From Azospirillum formosense (GTDB taxonomy: Bacteria; Pseudomonadota; Alphaproteobacteria; Azospirillales; Azospirillaceae): 64,000 bases of DNA. The stretch is from the NCBI RefSeq assembly GCF_040500525.1, contig NZ_CP159402.1, forward strand, positions 2,408,501 to 2,472,500, in the 5' to 3' direction. The notes beneath the pieces are model-generated. The model saw nothing but the letters and a program-made list of their open reading frames with translations. It was not told where the DNA came from and searched no databases. The translations under genes were made by a program, and so were the position numbers. Shown here in pieces: positions 1 through 8,667 of the stretch. Numbering within the stretch: position 1 is the stretch's first letter; every line of letters starts with the position of its first letter.

Positions 1-131
1 GCGTCTGGGAGGGCGACGTGACGGCGCGGGAGGGGCAAAAGCTCGCCTGGGTCTACCCGAACCGCATGGGCGACTACCCCATGCCCCCCGCCGACGTGCC
101 GCTGGTGGCGATGCTGCGCGACCTGCTGTAG
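1..131 (+). CDS. mutT: 8-oxo-dGTP diphosphatase MutT, C-terminal end (partial)
   Basis: This is the last 42 codons of a gene that begins before the window, read in the frame starting at base 3 and stopping with TAG at 129-131. The visible residues run WEGDVTAREGQ, then WVYPNRMGDYPMPPADVP and MLRDLL. This matches the C-terminal strand and helix of MutT NUDIX enzymes, which end with a Trp-rich segment, a PPA(N/D)xP motif and a final hydrophobic helix. The family hydrolyses oxidised dGTP to keep 8-oxoguanine out of DNA. The NUDIX box itself lies outside the window, so the call rests on the tail only. Confidence 0.7.
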   Translation, partial: VWEGDVTAREGQKLAWVYPNRMGDYPMPPADVPLVAMLRDLL

Positions 132-339
132 CCGGCCGAAGAACGCCACGGTTTTTCCCGCATCGCGCGATGCGCCACCCTTGTCCCCACGCTCTTTCCG
201 GATTGCGACTTCACGAATCGGGTGATCTGTGCCACATCATAGCCGTTGGGTTCGCGATCGCATCCCGACCACCGGATTCTGACCCGAACACCAGATTTTA
301 AATCGTCCAGAGACGGACCCGCATCTGAACCGCATCGGC

Positions 340-2268
340 GTGGACTCGCTCTTCAACTTCAAGACCCCTTCGGCGGAGCCGGCCCAGGACCCTGACGGCA
401 ACCCCGCCCTGGAGGTGCTGCGCTCGGTCTTCGGCTATTCCGCCTTCCGCGGGCAGCAGGCCGACATCATCGCCCACGTCATCCGTGGCGGCGACGCGCT
501 CGTCCTCATGCCCACCGGCGGCGGCAAGTCGCTGTGCTACCAGGTGCCGGCGCTGGTGCGCGACGGCGTGACGGTGGTGGTCTCGCCGCTGATCGCGCTG
601 ATGCGGGACCAGGTGACGGCGCTGCGCGAGCTGGGCGTGCGGGCGGCCTTCCTGAACTCCTCCCTCGACGCCGCCGAGGCGCGCGAAGTGGAGCGGGCCA
701 TGGTCCGCGGCGAGATCGACCTCGTCTATGTGGCGCCGGAACGTCTGGTCACCCCGCGCTTCCTCGACCTGCTGGACCGCACCAAGCTCGCCCTCTTCGC
801 GCTGGACGAGGCGCATTGCGTCAGCCAGTGGGGGCATGATTTCCGGCCCGAGTATCTCCAGCTCTCCATCCTGCACGAGCGGCACCCGACCGTGCCGCGC
901 GTCGCGCTGACCGCCACGGCGGACGCGCAGACCCGCGCGGAGATCAAGGACAAGCTGGGGCTGACCGAGGCCCGCGTCTTCCTGTCCAGCTTCGACCGCC
1001 CCAACATCACCTACCGCGTCGTCCCGAAGAAGAGCGAGCGCCAGCAGATGCTGGCCTTCCTGCGGGAGAACCACCCCGAGGACGCCGGCATCATCTACTG
1101 CATGTCGCGGGCGAAGGTCGAGGACACCGCCAACTGGCTGAACCAGCAGGGGCGGGAGGCGCTGCCCTACCACGCTGGCCTGCCGCCGGAGGTGCGCGAG
1201 GCGAACCAGGACCTGTTCATCAAGGGCGAGGGCATCGTCATGGTGGCGACGGTGGCCTTCGGCATGGGCATCGACAAGCCGAACGTGCGCTTCGTCTGCC
1301 ATCTCGACCCGCCCAAGAGCCTGGAAGCCTACTACCAGGAGACCGGCCGCGCCGGGCGCGACGGCCTGCCCGCCGACGCCTGGATGAGCTACGGCATGGC
1401 CGACGTGGTCGGCCTGCGCCAGATGCTGGAGCAGTCGGAGGCCGGCGATTCCCACCGCCGCGTCGAGCGCTCCAAGCTGGAGGCGCTGCTCGGCTTCTGC
1501 GAGACCTCGGCCTGCCGCCGCAAGGTGCTGCTGAACTACTTCGGCGAGACGCTGGAGGCGCCTTGCGGGAACTGCGACACCTGCCTGGAGCCGGTGGAGA
1601 CCTGGGACGGCACCGTCGCCGCGCAGAAGGCCCTGTCGGCGGTCTACCGCACCGGCCAGCGCTACGGCGCCGGTCACCTGATCGACGTGCTGCTGGGCAA
1701 CGCCACGGAGAAGGTGGCGCAGCAGGCCCACGACGCGCTGAAGACCTTCGGCTGCGGCAAGGAGCTGTCCAAGGCGGAGTGGCAGTCGGTCTACCGCCAG
1801 CTCGTCGCCGCCGGCTATCTGACGGTCGACCTGGAGGGCTATGGCGGCTTTCGACTGACCGATGCGGGCATCCCGGTCATCAAGGGCCAGCAGACGGTCA
1901 AGCTGCGCAAGGACCCGGTGGTGGAGAAGCGCCGTGGCGTCCATGACGCGCTGCGCCGCCACGTCTCCCGCGGCGGTTCCTCCTCTTCCGGCGGCCTGTC
2001 GGGAGAGGGCGTGTCGCGGGCCGGTGCGCGCGGCGCCCTGTCGCCCGCCGACGACGCGCTGTGGCACGCGCTGAAGGACTGCCGCACCGAACTGGCCCGC
2101 GCGCAGGGGGTGCCGCCCTATGTGATCTTCCACGACAGCACGCTGCTGGAGATGGTCGCGACGCGCCCGATGGACCGCGCCGCCTTCGCCCGCCTGCCCG
2201 GCGTCGGCGCCCGCAAACTGGAGCGTTATGCCGACCCCTTTTTGGACGTCATCCGCCAGAAAGGATAA
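340..2268 (+). CDS. recQ: ATP-dependent DNA helicase RecQ
   Basis: Superfamily 2 3'-5' DNA helicase of recombination and stalled-fork repair. The protein has 642 residues, close to the usual 600-700. The order is a helicase core with Walker A TGGGKS at residues 59-64, DEAH at 156-159 followed by [11 protein letters not shown], and TATAD; a second RecA lobe with the [10 protein letters not shown] arginine-finger segment; a zinc site formed by Cys392, 409, 412 and 415 (CGNCDTC); a winged helix; and an HRDC domain at roughly 565-640 ([12 protein letters not shown]). The start is GTG; no ATG is better placed. A Ser/Gly-rich stretch around 545-560 (RGGSSSSGG) links the winged helix to HRDC. It is followed by a tRNA gene, so it is probably a single-gene unit. 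Confidence 0.97.
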   Translation: MDSLFNFKTPSAEPAQDPDGNPALEVLRSVFGYSAFRGQQADIIAHVIRGGDALVLMPTGGGKSLCYQVPALVRDGVTVVVSPLIALMRDQVTALRELGVRAAFLNSSLDAAEAREVERAMVRGEIDLVYVAPERLVTPRFLDLLDRTKLALFALDEAHCVSQWGHDFRPEYLQLSILHERHPTVPRVALTATADAQTRAEIKDKLGLTEARVFLSSFDRPNITYRVVPKKSERQQMLAFLRENHPEDAGIIYCMSRAKVEDTANWLNQQGREALPYHAGLPPEVREANQDLFIKGEGIVMVATVAFGMGIDKPNVRFVCHLDPPKSLEAYYQETGRAGRDGLPADAWMSYGMADVVGLRQMLEQSEAGDSHRRVERSKLEALLGFCETSACRRKVLLNYFGETLEAPCGNCDTCLEPVETWDGTVAAQKALSAVYRTGQRYGAGHLIDVLLGNATEKVAQQAHDALKTFGCGKELSKAEWQSVYRQLVAAGYLTVDLEGYGGFRLTDAGIPVIKGQQTVKLRKDPVVEKRRGVHDALRRHVSRGGSSSSGGLSGEGVSRAGARGALSPADDALWHALKDCRTELARAQGVPPYVIFHDSTLLEMVATRPMDRAAFARLPGVGARKLERYADPFLDVIRQKG

Positions 2269-2293
2269 TTTTATCCATCTCCCAAAAAAGCGC

Positions 2294-2321
2294 TTGCACC
2301 GGTCCGCCCCCCCGGTTAATT
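2294..2321 (+). promoter_or_regulatory. Likely sigma-70 promoter of tRNA-Thr
   Basis: TTGCAC (2294-2299) and TTAATT (2316-2321) are separated by 16 bases. They end 28 bases before the mature tRNA start, the usual spacing for a tRNA promoter. The -35 is preceded by C, as in many alphaproteobacterial promoters (CTTG...). Called by eye only. Confidence 0.45.
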
Positions 2322-2349
2322 TCCGCGCCCACGACGCACCGACGTCGAC

Positions 2350-2424
<75 letters not shown>

Positions 2425-2428
2425 CTCT

Positions 2429-2463
2429 AAGGCCCTGGAAGGTAACGCCTTCCGGGGCCTTTC
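2429..2463 (+). terminator. Rho-independent terminator after tRNA-Thr
   Basis: AAGGCCC-T-GGAAGG and CCTTCC-G-GGGCCTT form a long stem with one internal mismatch around the loop TAACG, four bases after the tRNA CCA. The T-run is short (TTTCC), as is common in GC-rich genomes. Confidence 0.8.
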
Positions 2464-2507
2464 CATATGTGGCATGACTCATCGCGCCGCTTTCCGCAGC
2501 AAGGCCG

Positions 2508-4070
2508 ATGTCCCAATCTCCCTTCCTCGCCGACCTCGCCGCAGCACTGCGCCGGCCCGTGACGAGCGGGCGGGACCTGAAGGCCATCGAGACGCTCTGC
2601 GCGGCCTTTCTCGACCGCCCCAGGGCCGAGCGGGCACGGGCGGCGCGGGAGTTGCCCCGGCTGGCGCGGGGGGCCGACACGGTCCTGCTGCTGTCGGCCA
2701 TGGCCGCCGTCTCGGGCGATCTGCGCTATTACGACGAGCTGCTCGACGCGGTCGAGGGCAACGTCGCGCAGTCCGGGCTGGAGGGGCTGCTGCACATCCA
2801 CGCCGGCATCGGGCGCCAGATGTTCCTGATGCGCATGGACCCGGCAAGCCGCCCCGGCTTCTTCGAGGAGCGGCAATTCCCCTTCTACCGCCGCATCCTC
2901 GACGAGATCCGCCGCCGTCAGGCCATCGTCCCGCCCGCCCGCCGGGCCGGGGGAGTGGACACCGGGCGGGTTGTTCTGGTGACCAACCAGTTCCTGTCGC
3001 TGCGCCACCAGCCGTCGCGCGACCTGCTGTCCTACGCCGCCCTGCTGGAGGACCGCTGCGGGAAGGAGGTGGCGATCCTCAACACCAACATCATGCCGGC
3101 GGAGGTGCACAGCCTGTTCGTGCCCTCCTTCGCGGCGTCGGTGGAGCCCGCCTTCTCCGGTGAGCAGAGGATCGAGGCGGACGGGCGCACCTTCCGGATG
3201 CTGTCCTCGGTGGAGCCCTGCGTCAGCCCCGGGAAGATCGCCTGGTTCCTGGAGGCCATCGCGGCCTTCGATCCCGACGCGGTGCTGTCGCTCGGCGGGT
3301 CCTGCGTCGTCGCCGACCTGATGGCCGGGACGCGCCCCACCCTGTGCATTCCGACCACCAGCGGGGCCACCCCGTCGCTGGCCGACATCGTGCTGGATTT
3401 CGGCGGCGGAAGCGCCCCCGTCCACGGCCCGCTGGCCCGCTCCTGGCGGCCCTTCCGCTTCCTGCATTCGCTGGCCGGGGCCACGCCGAGGAACGATGGG
3501 TCGCGCGCCGCCTTCGGGCTCGATGAGGGCGCCTTCGTCTGCGCCGTCGTCGGCAACCGGCTGGACGATGAGGCGGACGGCGCCTTCCTCGCCATGCTGG
3601 AGGCGCTGTTCGACCGCGCGCCGCGCGCCGTCGCCGTCTTCGCCGGGTACGCCAACGCCCTGCCCCGGCGGCTGGCCGCGTCACGCCATGCAGCACGGCT
3701 GCGGTGCCTGGGCTATGTGTCGGACATGGGCGCCCTGCTGACGGTCTGCGACGCCTATGTGAATCCTCGGCGGACGGGCGGGGGCGCCAGCGCCGCCGAG
3801 GCCCTGGCCGCCGGAGCGGTGCCGCTGTCGCTTCCCGGCGGCGACGTCGCCAGCGTCGTCGGTCCGCGCTTCGTCCACCCCGATTACGACGCCTTCGTCG
3901 AGCGGCTGGCCGCCCTGGCCGTCGACCCCGCCGCCCTGGCCGCCGCCGCCGCGGAGGCCCGCGTCCAAGGGTCGCGGCGCAGCGGGCCGGAGGAGGCCGC
4001 CGCCGCCCTGTCGCGCCATCTCGACGAGGCGGCGGCGCTGTTCCGCAGCCGGCGTCCGTCGGAGGCGTGA
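2508..4070 (+). CDS. Glycosyltransferase-like protein
   Basis: A 520-residue soluble protein with no signal peptide or membrane segment. The N-terminal third is helical and Ala/Arg-rich. The C-terminal half resembles the nucleotide-sugar-binding lobe of GT-B glycosyltransferases: a VCAVVGNRL strand near residue 345, LGYVSDMGALLTVCDAYVNP, then RTGGGASAAEALAAGAVPLSLPGG. This is the pattern of family 4 and O-GlcNAc-transferase-like enzymes, where the TGGGxSAxEAL segment contacts the donor. Donor and acceptor cannot be told from sequence. It stands alone after the tRNA terminator with a weak ribosome site (GCAAGG). The fold is fairly secure, the substrate unknown. Confidence 0.65.
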   Translation: MSQSPFLADLAAALRRPVTSGRDLKAIETLCAAFLDRPRAERARAARELPRLARGADTVLLLSAMAAVSGDLRYYDELLDAVEGNVAQSGLEGLLHIHAGIGRQMFLMRMDPASRPGFFEERQFPFYRRILDEIRRRQAIVPPARRAGGVDTGRVVLVTNQFLSLRHQPSRDLLSYAALLEDRCGKEVAILNTNIMPAEVHSLFVPSFAASVEPAFSGEQRIEADGRTFRMLSSVEPCVSPGKIAWFLEAIAAFDPDAVLSLGGSCVVADLMAGTRPTLCIPTTSGATPSLADIVLDFGGGSAPVHGPLARSWRPFRFLHSLAGATPRNDGSRAAFGLDEGAFVCAVVGNRLDDEADGAFLAMLEALFDRAPRAVAVFAGYANALPRRLAASRHAARLRCLGYVSDMGALLTVCDAYVNPRRTGGGASAAEALAAGAVPLSLPGGDVASVVGPRFVHPDYDAFVERLAALAVDPAALAAAAAEARVQGSRRSGPEEAAAALSRHLDEAAALFRSRRPSEA

Positions 4071-4138
4071 TCCGGGGCGAAGTGATCCGGGCCGCCGCCG
4101 TCAACCGCTTTATCGCACAGGCCGAGCAAACTCCCGGC

Positions 4139-4168
4139 TTGCTTTGGCGCCGGTGCCTTTCCAATATT
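4139..4168 (+). promoter_or_regulatory. Possible promoter of the GDGPR-repeat gene
   Basis: TTGCTT (4139-4144) and AATATT (4163-4168) are spaced by 18 bases and lie about 70 bases before the start codon at 4241. The segment is locally AT-richer than its surroundings. Low confidence, judged by eye. Confidence 0.3.
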
Positions 4169-4240
4169 CCGCGCTCCCCGACCGGGCGTCCGCTGGGCCG
4201 CCACGGCGGGTGTCTTATTTTCTGCAACGAGGACCTTTTC

Positions 4241-4654
4241 ATGCGCGCCTTCGACGGCCAGCATTCCGACAACGTCGCCATCAAGCGCACGCGGGAGCAG
4301 AAGCAGCTTCAGCTCCAGCAGTTGAAGGAGCAGCTCGCCACCCTGAAGTCCCACGCGGCCCCGGCGATCCGTGAAGCGCTGGTGAAGCGCATCGCCGAGC
4401 TGGAGGTGGAGATGCGCCAGCCGCCGAAGCCGCCGCGCGAAGGCCGCGGCGATGGTCCCCGTGGCGAGGGGCGCGGCCCACGTGGCGACGGTCCTCGCGG
4501 CGATGGTCCCCGCGGTGACCGCCCGCGCCGCGAGGGGTTCTCCCGCAGCGAGAGCTTCCGGTCGGACGGCCCGCGCGGTGACGGCCCCCGTGGCGAGGGT
4601 TCCCGCGGCGACGGCCCCCTGTCGCCCTTCGCCTCCCCGCGCCGCCGCGGCTGA
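4241..4654 (+). CDS. Small coiled-coil protein with Gly-Asp-Gly-Pro-Arg repeats, function unknown
   Basis: 137 residues starting at an ATG behind a GAGGA ribosome site (4229-4233). Residues 1-65 are charged and helical: a Gln/Lys/Leu stretch (KQLQLQQLKEQLATLK) and ALVKRIAELEVEMRQ with heptad-like leucines, which suggests a short coiled coil. From about residue 66 the chain becomes low-complexity, with many units of the type RGDGP, RGEGP and GPRGD, broken by FSRSESFRSDG. The Arg/Gly/Asp/Pro composition resembles RGG-type RNA-binding tails, and the cold-shock protein at 18526-19299 has a comparable linker. I do not recognise a named family, so RNA binding is only an inference from composition. 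Confidence 0.7.
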   Translation: MRAFDGQHSDNVAIKRTREQKQLQLQQLKEQLATLKSHAAPAIREALVKRIAELEVEMRQPPKPPREGRGDGPRGEGRGPRGDGPRGDGPRGDRPRREGFSRSESFRSDGPRGDGPRGEGSRGDGPLSPFASPRRRG

Positions 4655-4700
4655 GCCGCGGACCCCGCCTTGATGCGTCCAGACCGATGAGCCGCCAGCC

Positions 4701-5615
4701 GTGAGCGACAACGCCACCCCCGCCCGCCGCCGCCTGTTCGATCAGGCTTGGCTCCTGATGATGTTGCCGCCGCTGTTCTGGTCCAGCAACGCCGTCCTGG
4801 GCCGCGCGGTGTCGGGCGAGGTGCCGCCGGTCGGGCTGGCCTTCTGGCGCTGGACGCTGGGGATGCTGCTGGTGCTGCCCTTCGCGTGGCGGCACCTGCG
4901 GCACGACGCGCGGGCGCTGGCCAAGCAGTGGCCGGTCGTGCTGCTGCTGTCGGCGCTGGGCATCGCCGTCTTCAACACCTTCCTCTATGTGGGTCTGCAC
5001 ACCACCACGGCGCTGAACGCGGTGATGATGCAGTCCTCCATGCCGGTGCTGATCGTGCTGATGAGCCTGGCCCTGTTCGGCGACCGCGTGACCCCGCTGC
5101 AGGGGGTGGGCATCGCCGTGTCGCTGGCCGGCGCCCTGACGCTGATCGCGCGGGGCGACCCGGCGGTGCTGATCGGGCTGCAGCTTGCCGCCGGGGATTT
5201 GTGGGTGCTGGCGGCGGTGCTCGGCTACGCCGCCTACACCGCCCTGCTGCGCCGCCGCCCGGCGGTGCACGGACTCAGCTTCATCGCCGTCACCTTCGCG
5301 GGCGGGGCGGCGATGCTGCTGCCCTTCTATCTGTGGGAAAGCGTCGGCGGGAACCCCATGCCGGTCACCCCGACGGCGTTGGGGGCGGTCGCCTATGTGG
5401 CGCTGTTCCCCTCGATCGCCGCCTATCTCTGCTTCAACCGCGCCGTGGCGCTGGTCGGCGCCAACACGGCGGGGATGTGCATCCATCTGATGCCGGTGTT
5501 TGGGAGCGTCCTCGCCATCCTGTTCCTGGGCGAGCAGCCCCACCTCTACCACGCCGCCGGCATCGGCCTGATCGCGGCGGGCATCCTGCTGGCCACCCGC
5601 CGCGCCAAGACCTGA
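4701..5615 (+). CDS. DMT-superfamily transporter (EamA family)
   Basis: 304 residues, the normal size for EamA exporters, with about ten hydrophobic segments in two halves. The first half begins AWLLMMLPPLFWSSNAVLGRAVSGEVPP, where the W-(S/G)-x-N motif and following Gly/Pro are the family's N-terminal signature. The second half contains YAAYTALLRRRP and AYLCFNRAVALVGANTAG, typical of the second EamA repeat. These carriers usually export amino acids or metabolites; the substrate is not deducible. The start is GTG with little Shine-Dalgarno signal. It converges tail to tail with dctM, leaving only four bases between the stops. Confidence 0.88.
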   Translation: MSDNATPARRRLFDQAWLLMMLPPLFWSSNAVLGRAVSGEVPPVGLAFWRWTLGMLLVLPFAWRHLRHDARALAKQWPVVLLLSALGIAVFNTFLYVGLHTTTALNAVMMQSSMPVLIVLMSLALFGDRVTPLQGVGIAVSLAGALTLIARGDPAVLIGLQLAAGDLWVLAAVLGYAAYTALLRRRPAVHGLSFIAVTFAGGAAMLLPFYLWESVGGNPMPVTPTALGAVAYVALFPSIAAYLCFNRAVALVGANTAGMCIHLMPVFGSVLAILFLGEQPHLYHAAGIGLIAAGILLATRRAKT

Positions 5616-5619
5616 AGGG

Positions 5620-6903
5620 TTACAGGTAGCCGAGCTTCCGGGGCAGCCAGAGCGCCAGCTCCGGAACGAAGGTCACCAGCACCAGCGCGCCGAGCATCGC
5701 CGCGACCATCCACAGCACCCAGCGCACCGTCGATTCCATGCTGATGCCGGCCACCCGCGTGGTCACCATCAGGTTCACCGCCATGGGCGGGGTGAACTGG
5801 CCGATGGCGAGGTTCATGGTCAGCATCACGCCGAACCACACCGGGTCCCAGTGGAAGGCGGTCATGATCGGGGTCAGCAGCGGCAGCAGGATCAGGAAGA
5901 TCGACACCGCGTCCAGCACCATACCCAGCGCCAGCAGCGCCACGTTCAGCAGGAGCAGGACGAGAACCTCGCTGCCCACCCCGTCGATCGCCAGGGCGGC
6001 GACCCGGTCGAAGGCGCCCATCGTGCTGCCGGCCCAGGCGAAGACGCTGGACAGCGCGATGATGAGCAGAACCACGGCGGACATCTCCGCCGCCTCGGCC
6101 AGCACCTCGTACAGCTCGCGCCAGGTCAGGCTGCGATAGACGAAGACGCCGACGGCCAGACCATAGAAGACGGCGACCACCGCCGCCTCGGTCGGGGTGA
6201 AGGCGCCGGTGCGCAGCCCGCCCAGGATGATGACCGGGGCAAGCAATCCCCAGATCGCCTGCCGCAGGCTGCGCCAGAAGGGCGGGCGCGGCCCGGCGTC
6301 CTTCAGGCCGAAGCCGTGCTTGCGCGACAGCCAGATCGTCGGCGCCAGCAGCGACAGGCCGGCCAGGATGCCGGGGATCAGCCCCGCCGCGAACAGCGCC
6401 GGCACCGACGCCTGGGGCACCAGGACGCTGTAGATGATGAAGGCGACCGAAGGCGGGATCAGGATGGCCGTCGCCGCCGCCGCCGCGATCACGCTGGCCG
6501 AGAAGGCCTTGGGATAGCCGGCCTTGTGCATGGACGGGATCATCACCGTGGCGACCGCCGCCGCGTCGGCCGGTCCGGAGCCGGAGATGCCGCCCATCAC
6601 CATGCAGACCAGAATCGCCACCACGGCCAGCCCGCCGTTCTTCGCCCCGACGATGGAGGAGGCGAAGGTGACGAGCTGCTTGGCGACGCCCGCCCGCTCG
6701 AAGATCAGGCCGGCCAGGATGAAGACCGGGATGGCCAGCAGCGGGTATTTGGCGATGCCGGCATAGACGTTGGTCGGAACCGACAGGATGCCGAGCTGCG
6801 CGTCGAGGATCGCCAGCGATCCCGCCAGCCCCAAGGCCACCGCCAGCGGCGCGCCGATCACCAGAAGCAGCAGGAAGCCGCCGAACAGAATCGTCAACGC
6901 CAT
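5620..6903 (-). CDS. dctM: TRAP transporter large permease DctM
   Basis: 427 residues with about 12 membrane segments, the standard size for the large TRAP subunit (also called DctM or SiaM large subunit). It moves a carboxylate or similar solute using a sodium or proton gradient together with DctQ and the binding protein DctP. Recognisable segments include the start ALTILFGGFLLLLVIGAPLA, GGISGSGPADAAAVATVMIP and AAVVAVFYGLAVG. The ATG overlaps the dctQ stop (ATGA), showing translational coupling and fixing the start; the open frame extends 45 codons further upstream but inside dctQ. Substrate unknown. Confidence 0.95.
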   Translation of the reverse strand: MALTILFGGFLLLLVIGAPLAVALGLAGSLAILDAQLGILSVPTNVYAGIAKYPLLAIPVFILAGLIFERAGVAKQLVTFASSIVGAKNGGLAVVAILVCMVMGGISGSGPADAAAVATVMIPSMHKAGYPKAFSASVIAAAAATAILIPPSVAFIIYSVLVPQASVPALFAAGLIPGILAGLSLLAPTIWLSRKHGFGLKDAGPRPPFWRSLRQAIWGLLAPVIILGGLRTGAFTPTEAAVVAVFYGLAVGVFVYRSLTWRELYEVLAEAAEMSAVVLLIIALSSVFAWAGSTMGAFDRVAALAIDGVGSEVLVLLLLNVALLALGMVLDAVSIFLILLPLLTPIMTAFHWDPVWFGVMLTMNLAIGQFTPPMAVNLMVTTRVAGISMESTVRWVLWMVAAMLGALVLVTFVPELALWLPRKLGYL

Positions 6904-7412
6904 CAGGCGGTCCCCTTCGCCGTGCGGATCAGGCGCCCGATGACGCGCAGGGCGACCACCGCCGACAGCAGCGGAAGCCAGACCGTGTAGAGCCATTGCG
7001 GGTTGCCCAGGCCGGGCGAGGTTTCCTCGAACCGCCACTGGTCGTAGGTCAGGCGCCCGCCGTACCAGACGAGCAGGCCGAACATGGCGAGCGCCGCCGT
7101 CCAGGCCACCAGCTCCGTCACCCGGCGCACGGGCGGCGGCAGCTTGTCGGCGAGGAAGGTGATGCGGATGTGCCGGTCGGCGGCGGCGGCGACGGCGGAC
7201 CCGAACAGCGTCATGACCACCAGCAGGAAGATCGAATATTCCTCGGTGAAGGCCAGGGACACGTCGGTCAGGTAGCGCGTCACGACGTTGGCGAAGGTGA
7301 CGAGGCAGAGGGCGGCCATGGACAGGGCGGCCAGCGAACGCTCCAGCGTCACCGGCACCCGCGTCTTGGGCTGCTCCGTCGCCATGCCGGCTTCCAGCAG
7401 ATCATTGTTCAT
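6903..7412 (-). CDS. dctQ: TRAP transporter small permease DctQ
   Basis: 169 residues with four hydrophobic helices, as expected for the small TRAP membrane subunit. Segments such as ALCLVTFANVVTRYL, FTEEYSIFLLVVMTLFGSA and RHIRITFLADKLPP match DctQ (TxEE and HIR motifs). The likely start is MNNDLLEAG; MATEQPK nine codons later is also possible. The stop overlaps the dctM start. A palindromic repeat separates it from dctP, so the three genes are probably one operon with the repeat between the binding protein and the membrane genes. Confidence 0.93.
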   Translation of the reverse strand: MNNDLLEAGMATEQPKTRVPVTLERSLAALSMAALCLVTFANVVTRYLTDVSLAFTEEYSIFLLVVMTLFGSAVAAAADRHIRITFLADKLPPPVRRVTELVAWTAALAMFGLLVWYGGRLTYDQWRFEETSPGLGNPQWLYTVWLPLLSAVVALRVIGRLIRTAKGTA

Positions 7413-7442
7413 CGGAATGGTCTCAGCAAAGGCGGGAGCCGG

Positions 7443-7496
7443 CCCCCTCCCCAACCCTCTCCCCGCCTTCGGCGAGGGAGGGGCTTAGGGAGGGGG
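7443..7496 (-). repeat. Dispersed palindromic repeat, copy A
   Basis: C-rich and G-rich arms (CCCCCTCCCCAACCCTCTCC ... GAGGGAGGGGCTTAGGGAGG) flank the loop CGCCTTCGGCG. The motif CC(T/A)AACCCTC and its complement recur at 15260-15360, 42741-42847 and 52968-53131. It lies between dctP and dctQ. Confidence 0.85.
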
Positions 7497-7513
7497 AACG
7501 GCAAGCGGCAGAC

Positions 7514-8551
7514 TTACTTCCGGTTGGCGACCGAGGTCTCGGCGGCCTTCACGAGGTCGGGGCCGATGGTCTTGGCCCACTTGTCGTAGACGGCGCGCGT
7601 GGCGGTCTGGAACGCCTTCTGCTGCTCGGGCGTGAGCTGCACAACCTCCACGCCCTGGGCGGCGATGTCCTTGAGCAGGCTGTCGTCCTGGGCGGTGATG
7701 CCCTTGCGGGCGATGGCGACCTCCTCCGCGGCGGCCTGGACGGCGGCGGCGCGCACCGCCTCCTGGTCCTCCTTGGACCAGCTGTTCCAGACCTCCTTGT
7801 TGACCACGAAGATCAGCGGATCGGCGACGTAGCCCCACAGCGTCAGGTGCTTCTGGCCCAGCGTCGGCAACTTGCCGGCGACGAAGACGCCGACCGGGTT
7901 CTCCTGACCGTCGACGGCGCCGGTGGACAGGGCGGGCTGCGCGTCGGCCCAGCTCATCTGCGTCGGGTTGGCGCCCAGGGCGGTGAAGGTGTCGAGGTAG
8001 AGCGGCGAGCCGACGACGCGGATCTTCAGGCCCTTCAGGTCCTCCGGCTTGCGGATGGCGTGCTTGGAGTTGGAGATCTCGCGGAAGCCGTTCTCGCCCC
8101 AGGCCAGCGGCACCACGTCCTTGGTGGCGAGCAGGTCGAACAGCTGCTTGCCGACCGGACCCTGGGTCAGCGCGTCCATGGCCTTGTGGTCGGGCATCAG
8201 GAAGGGCAGCGAGAAGAGGTTCAGCTCCTTCACCTGCGGCGACCAGTTGATGGTGGAGCCCACCGCCATGTCGATCACGCCCTGGCGCAGAGCGGTGAAC
8301 TCCTTGGTCTGGTCGCCGTTCACCAGGGCGGAGCCGGGATACATCTTCACATTGATGCGCCCGTTGGTCTTCTCCTTGACCAGCTCGGCCCAGCGGTCGC
8401 CGCCGATGCCCCAGGGGAACGGCTTGCCCAGCACGGTGGACAGCTTGTATTCGGCCTTGTAGTCCGCCGCCGCCGCGCCGTTGGCGACCACGCCCGGCAG
8501 AACCATGGCGGCCAGCGCCAGACCGGCGAACAGGGCCTTCATCGACTTCAT
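7514..8551 (-). CDS. dctP: TRAP transporter substrate-binding protein DctP
   Basis: 345 residues exported to the periplasm. The signal peptide is KSMKALFAGLALAAMVLPG ending at an AAA-type cleavage site near residue 26. The mature protein shows DctP features: YKLSTVLGKPFPWGIGGDRWA at the start, VKEKTNGRINVKMYPG, the RVVGSPLYLDTFTALGANP binding-site arginine segment, and NKEVWNSWSKEDQEAV. The start was chosen because GGGAGGAAAC precedes it by five bases; the open frame runs on upstream without such a signal. It is the first gene of the TRAP operon, transcribed divergently from the OmpA-like gene. The ligand is likely an organic acid, not determinable here. Confidence 0.94.
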   Translation of the reverse strand: MKSMKALFAGLALAAMVLPGVVANGAAAADYKAEYKLSTVLGKPFPWGIGGDRWAELVKEKTNGRINVKMYPGSALVNGDQTKEFTALRQGVIDMAVGSTINWSPQVKELNLFSLPFLMPDHKAMDALTQGPVGKQLFDLLATKDVVPLAWGENGFREISNSKHAIRKPEDLKGLKIRVVGSPLYLDTFTALGANPTQMSWADAQPALSTGAVDGQENPVGVFVAGKLPTLGQKHLTLWGYVADPLIFVVNKEVWNSWSKEDQEAVRAAAVQAAAEEVAIARKGITAQDDSLLKDIAAQGVEVVQLTPEQQKAFQTATRAVYDKWAKTIGPDLVKAAETSVANRK

Positions 8552-8667
8552 TCTTGTTTCCTCCCGCATACCGCAAACGAAAGATCGGACCGGGATCGTA
8601 CAGAGGCACGCACGTCTGTTCCACGCGGAATTTGACGGCGCGCCCCCAAGCCTGGGACAATGCGGGC

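Noticed and set aside
160..173. Perfect 14-bp palindrome GCATCGCGCGATGC after mutT
   Set aside because: No T-run and a single copy; likely chance in GC-rich DNA, though an operator cannot be excluded.
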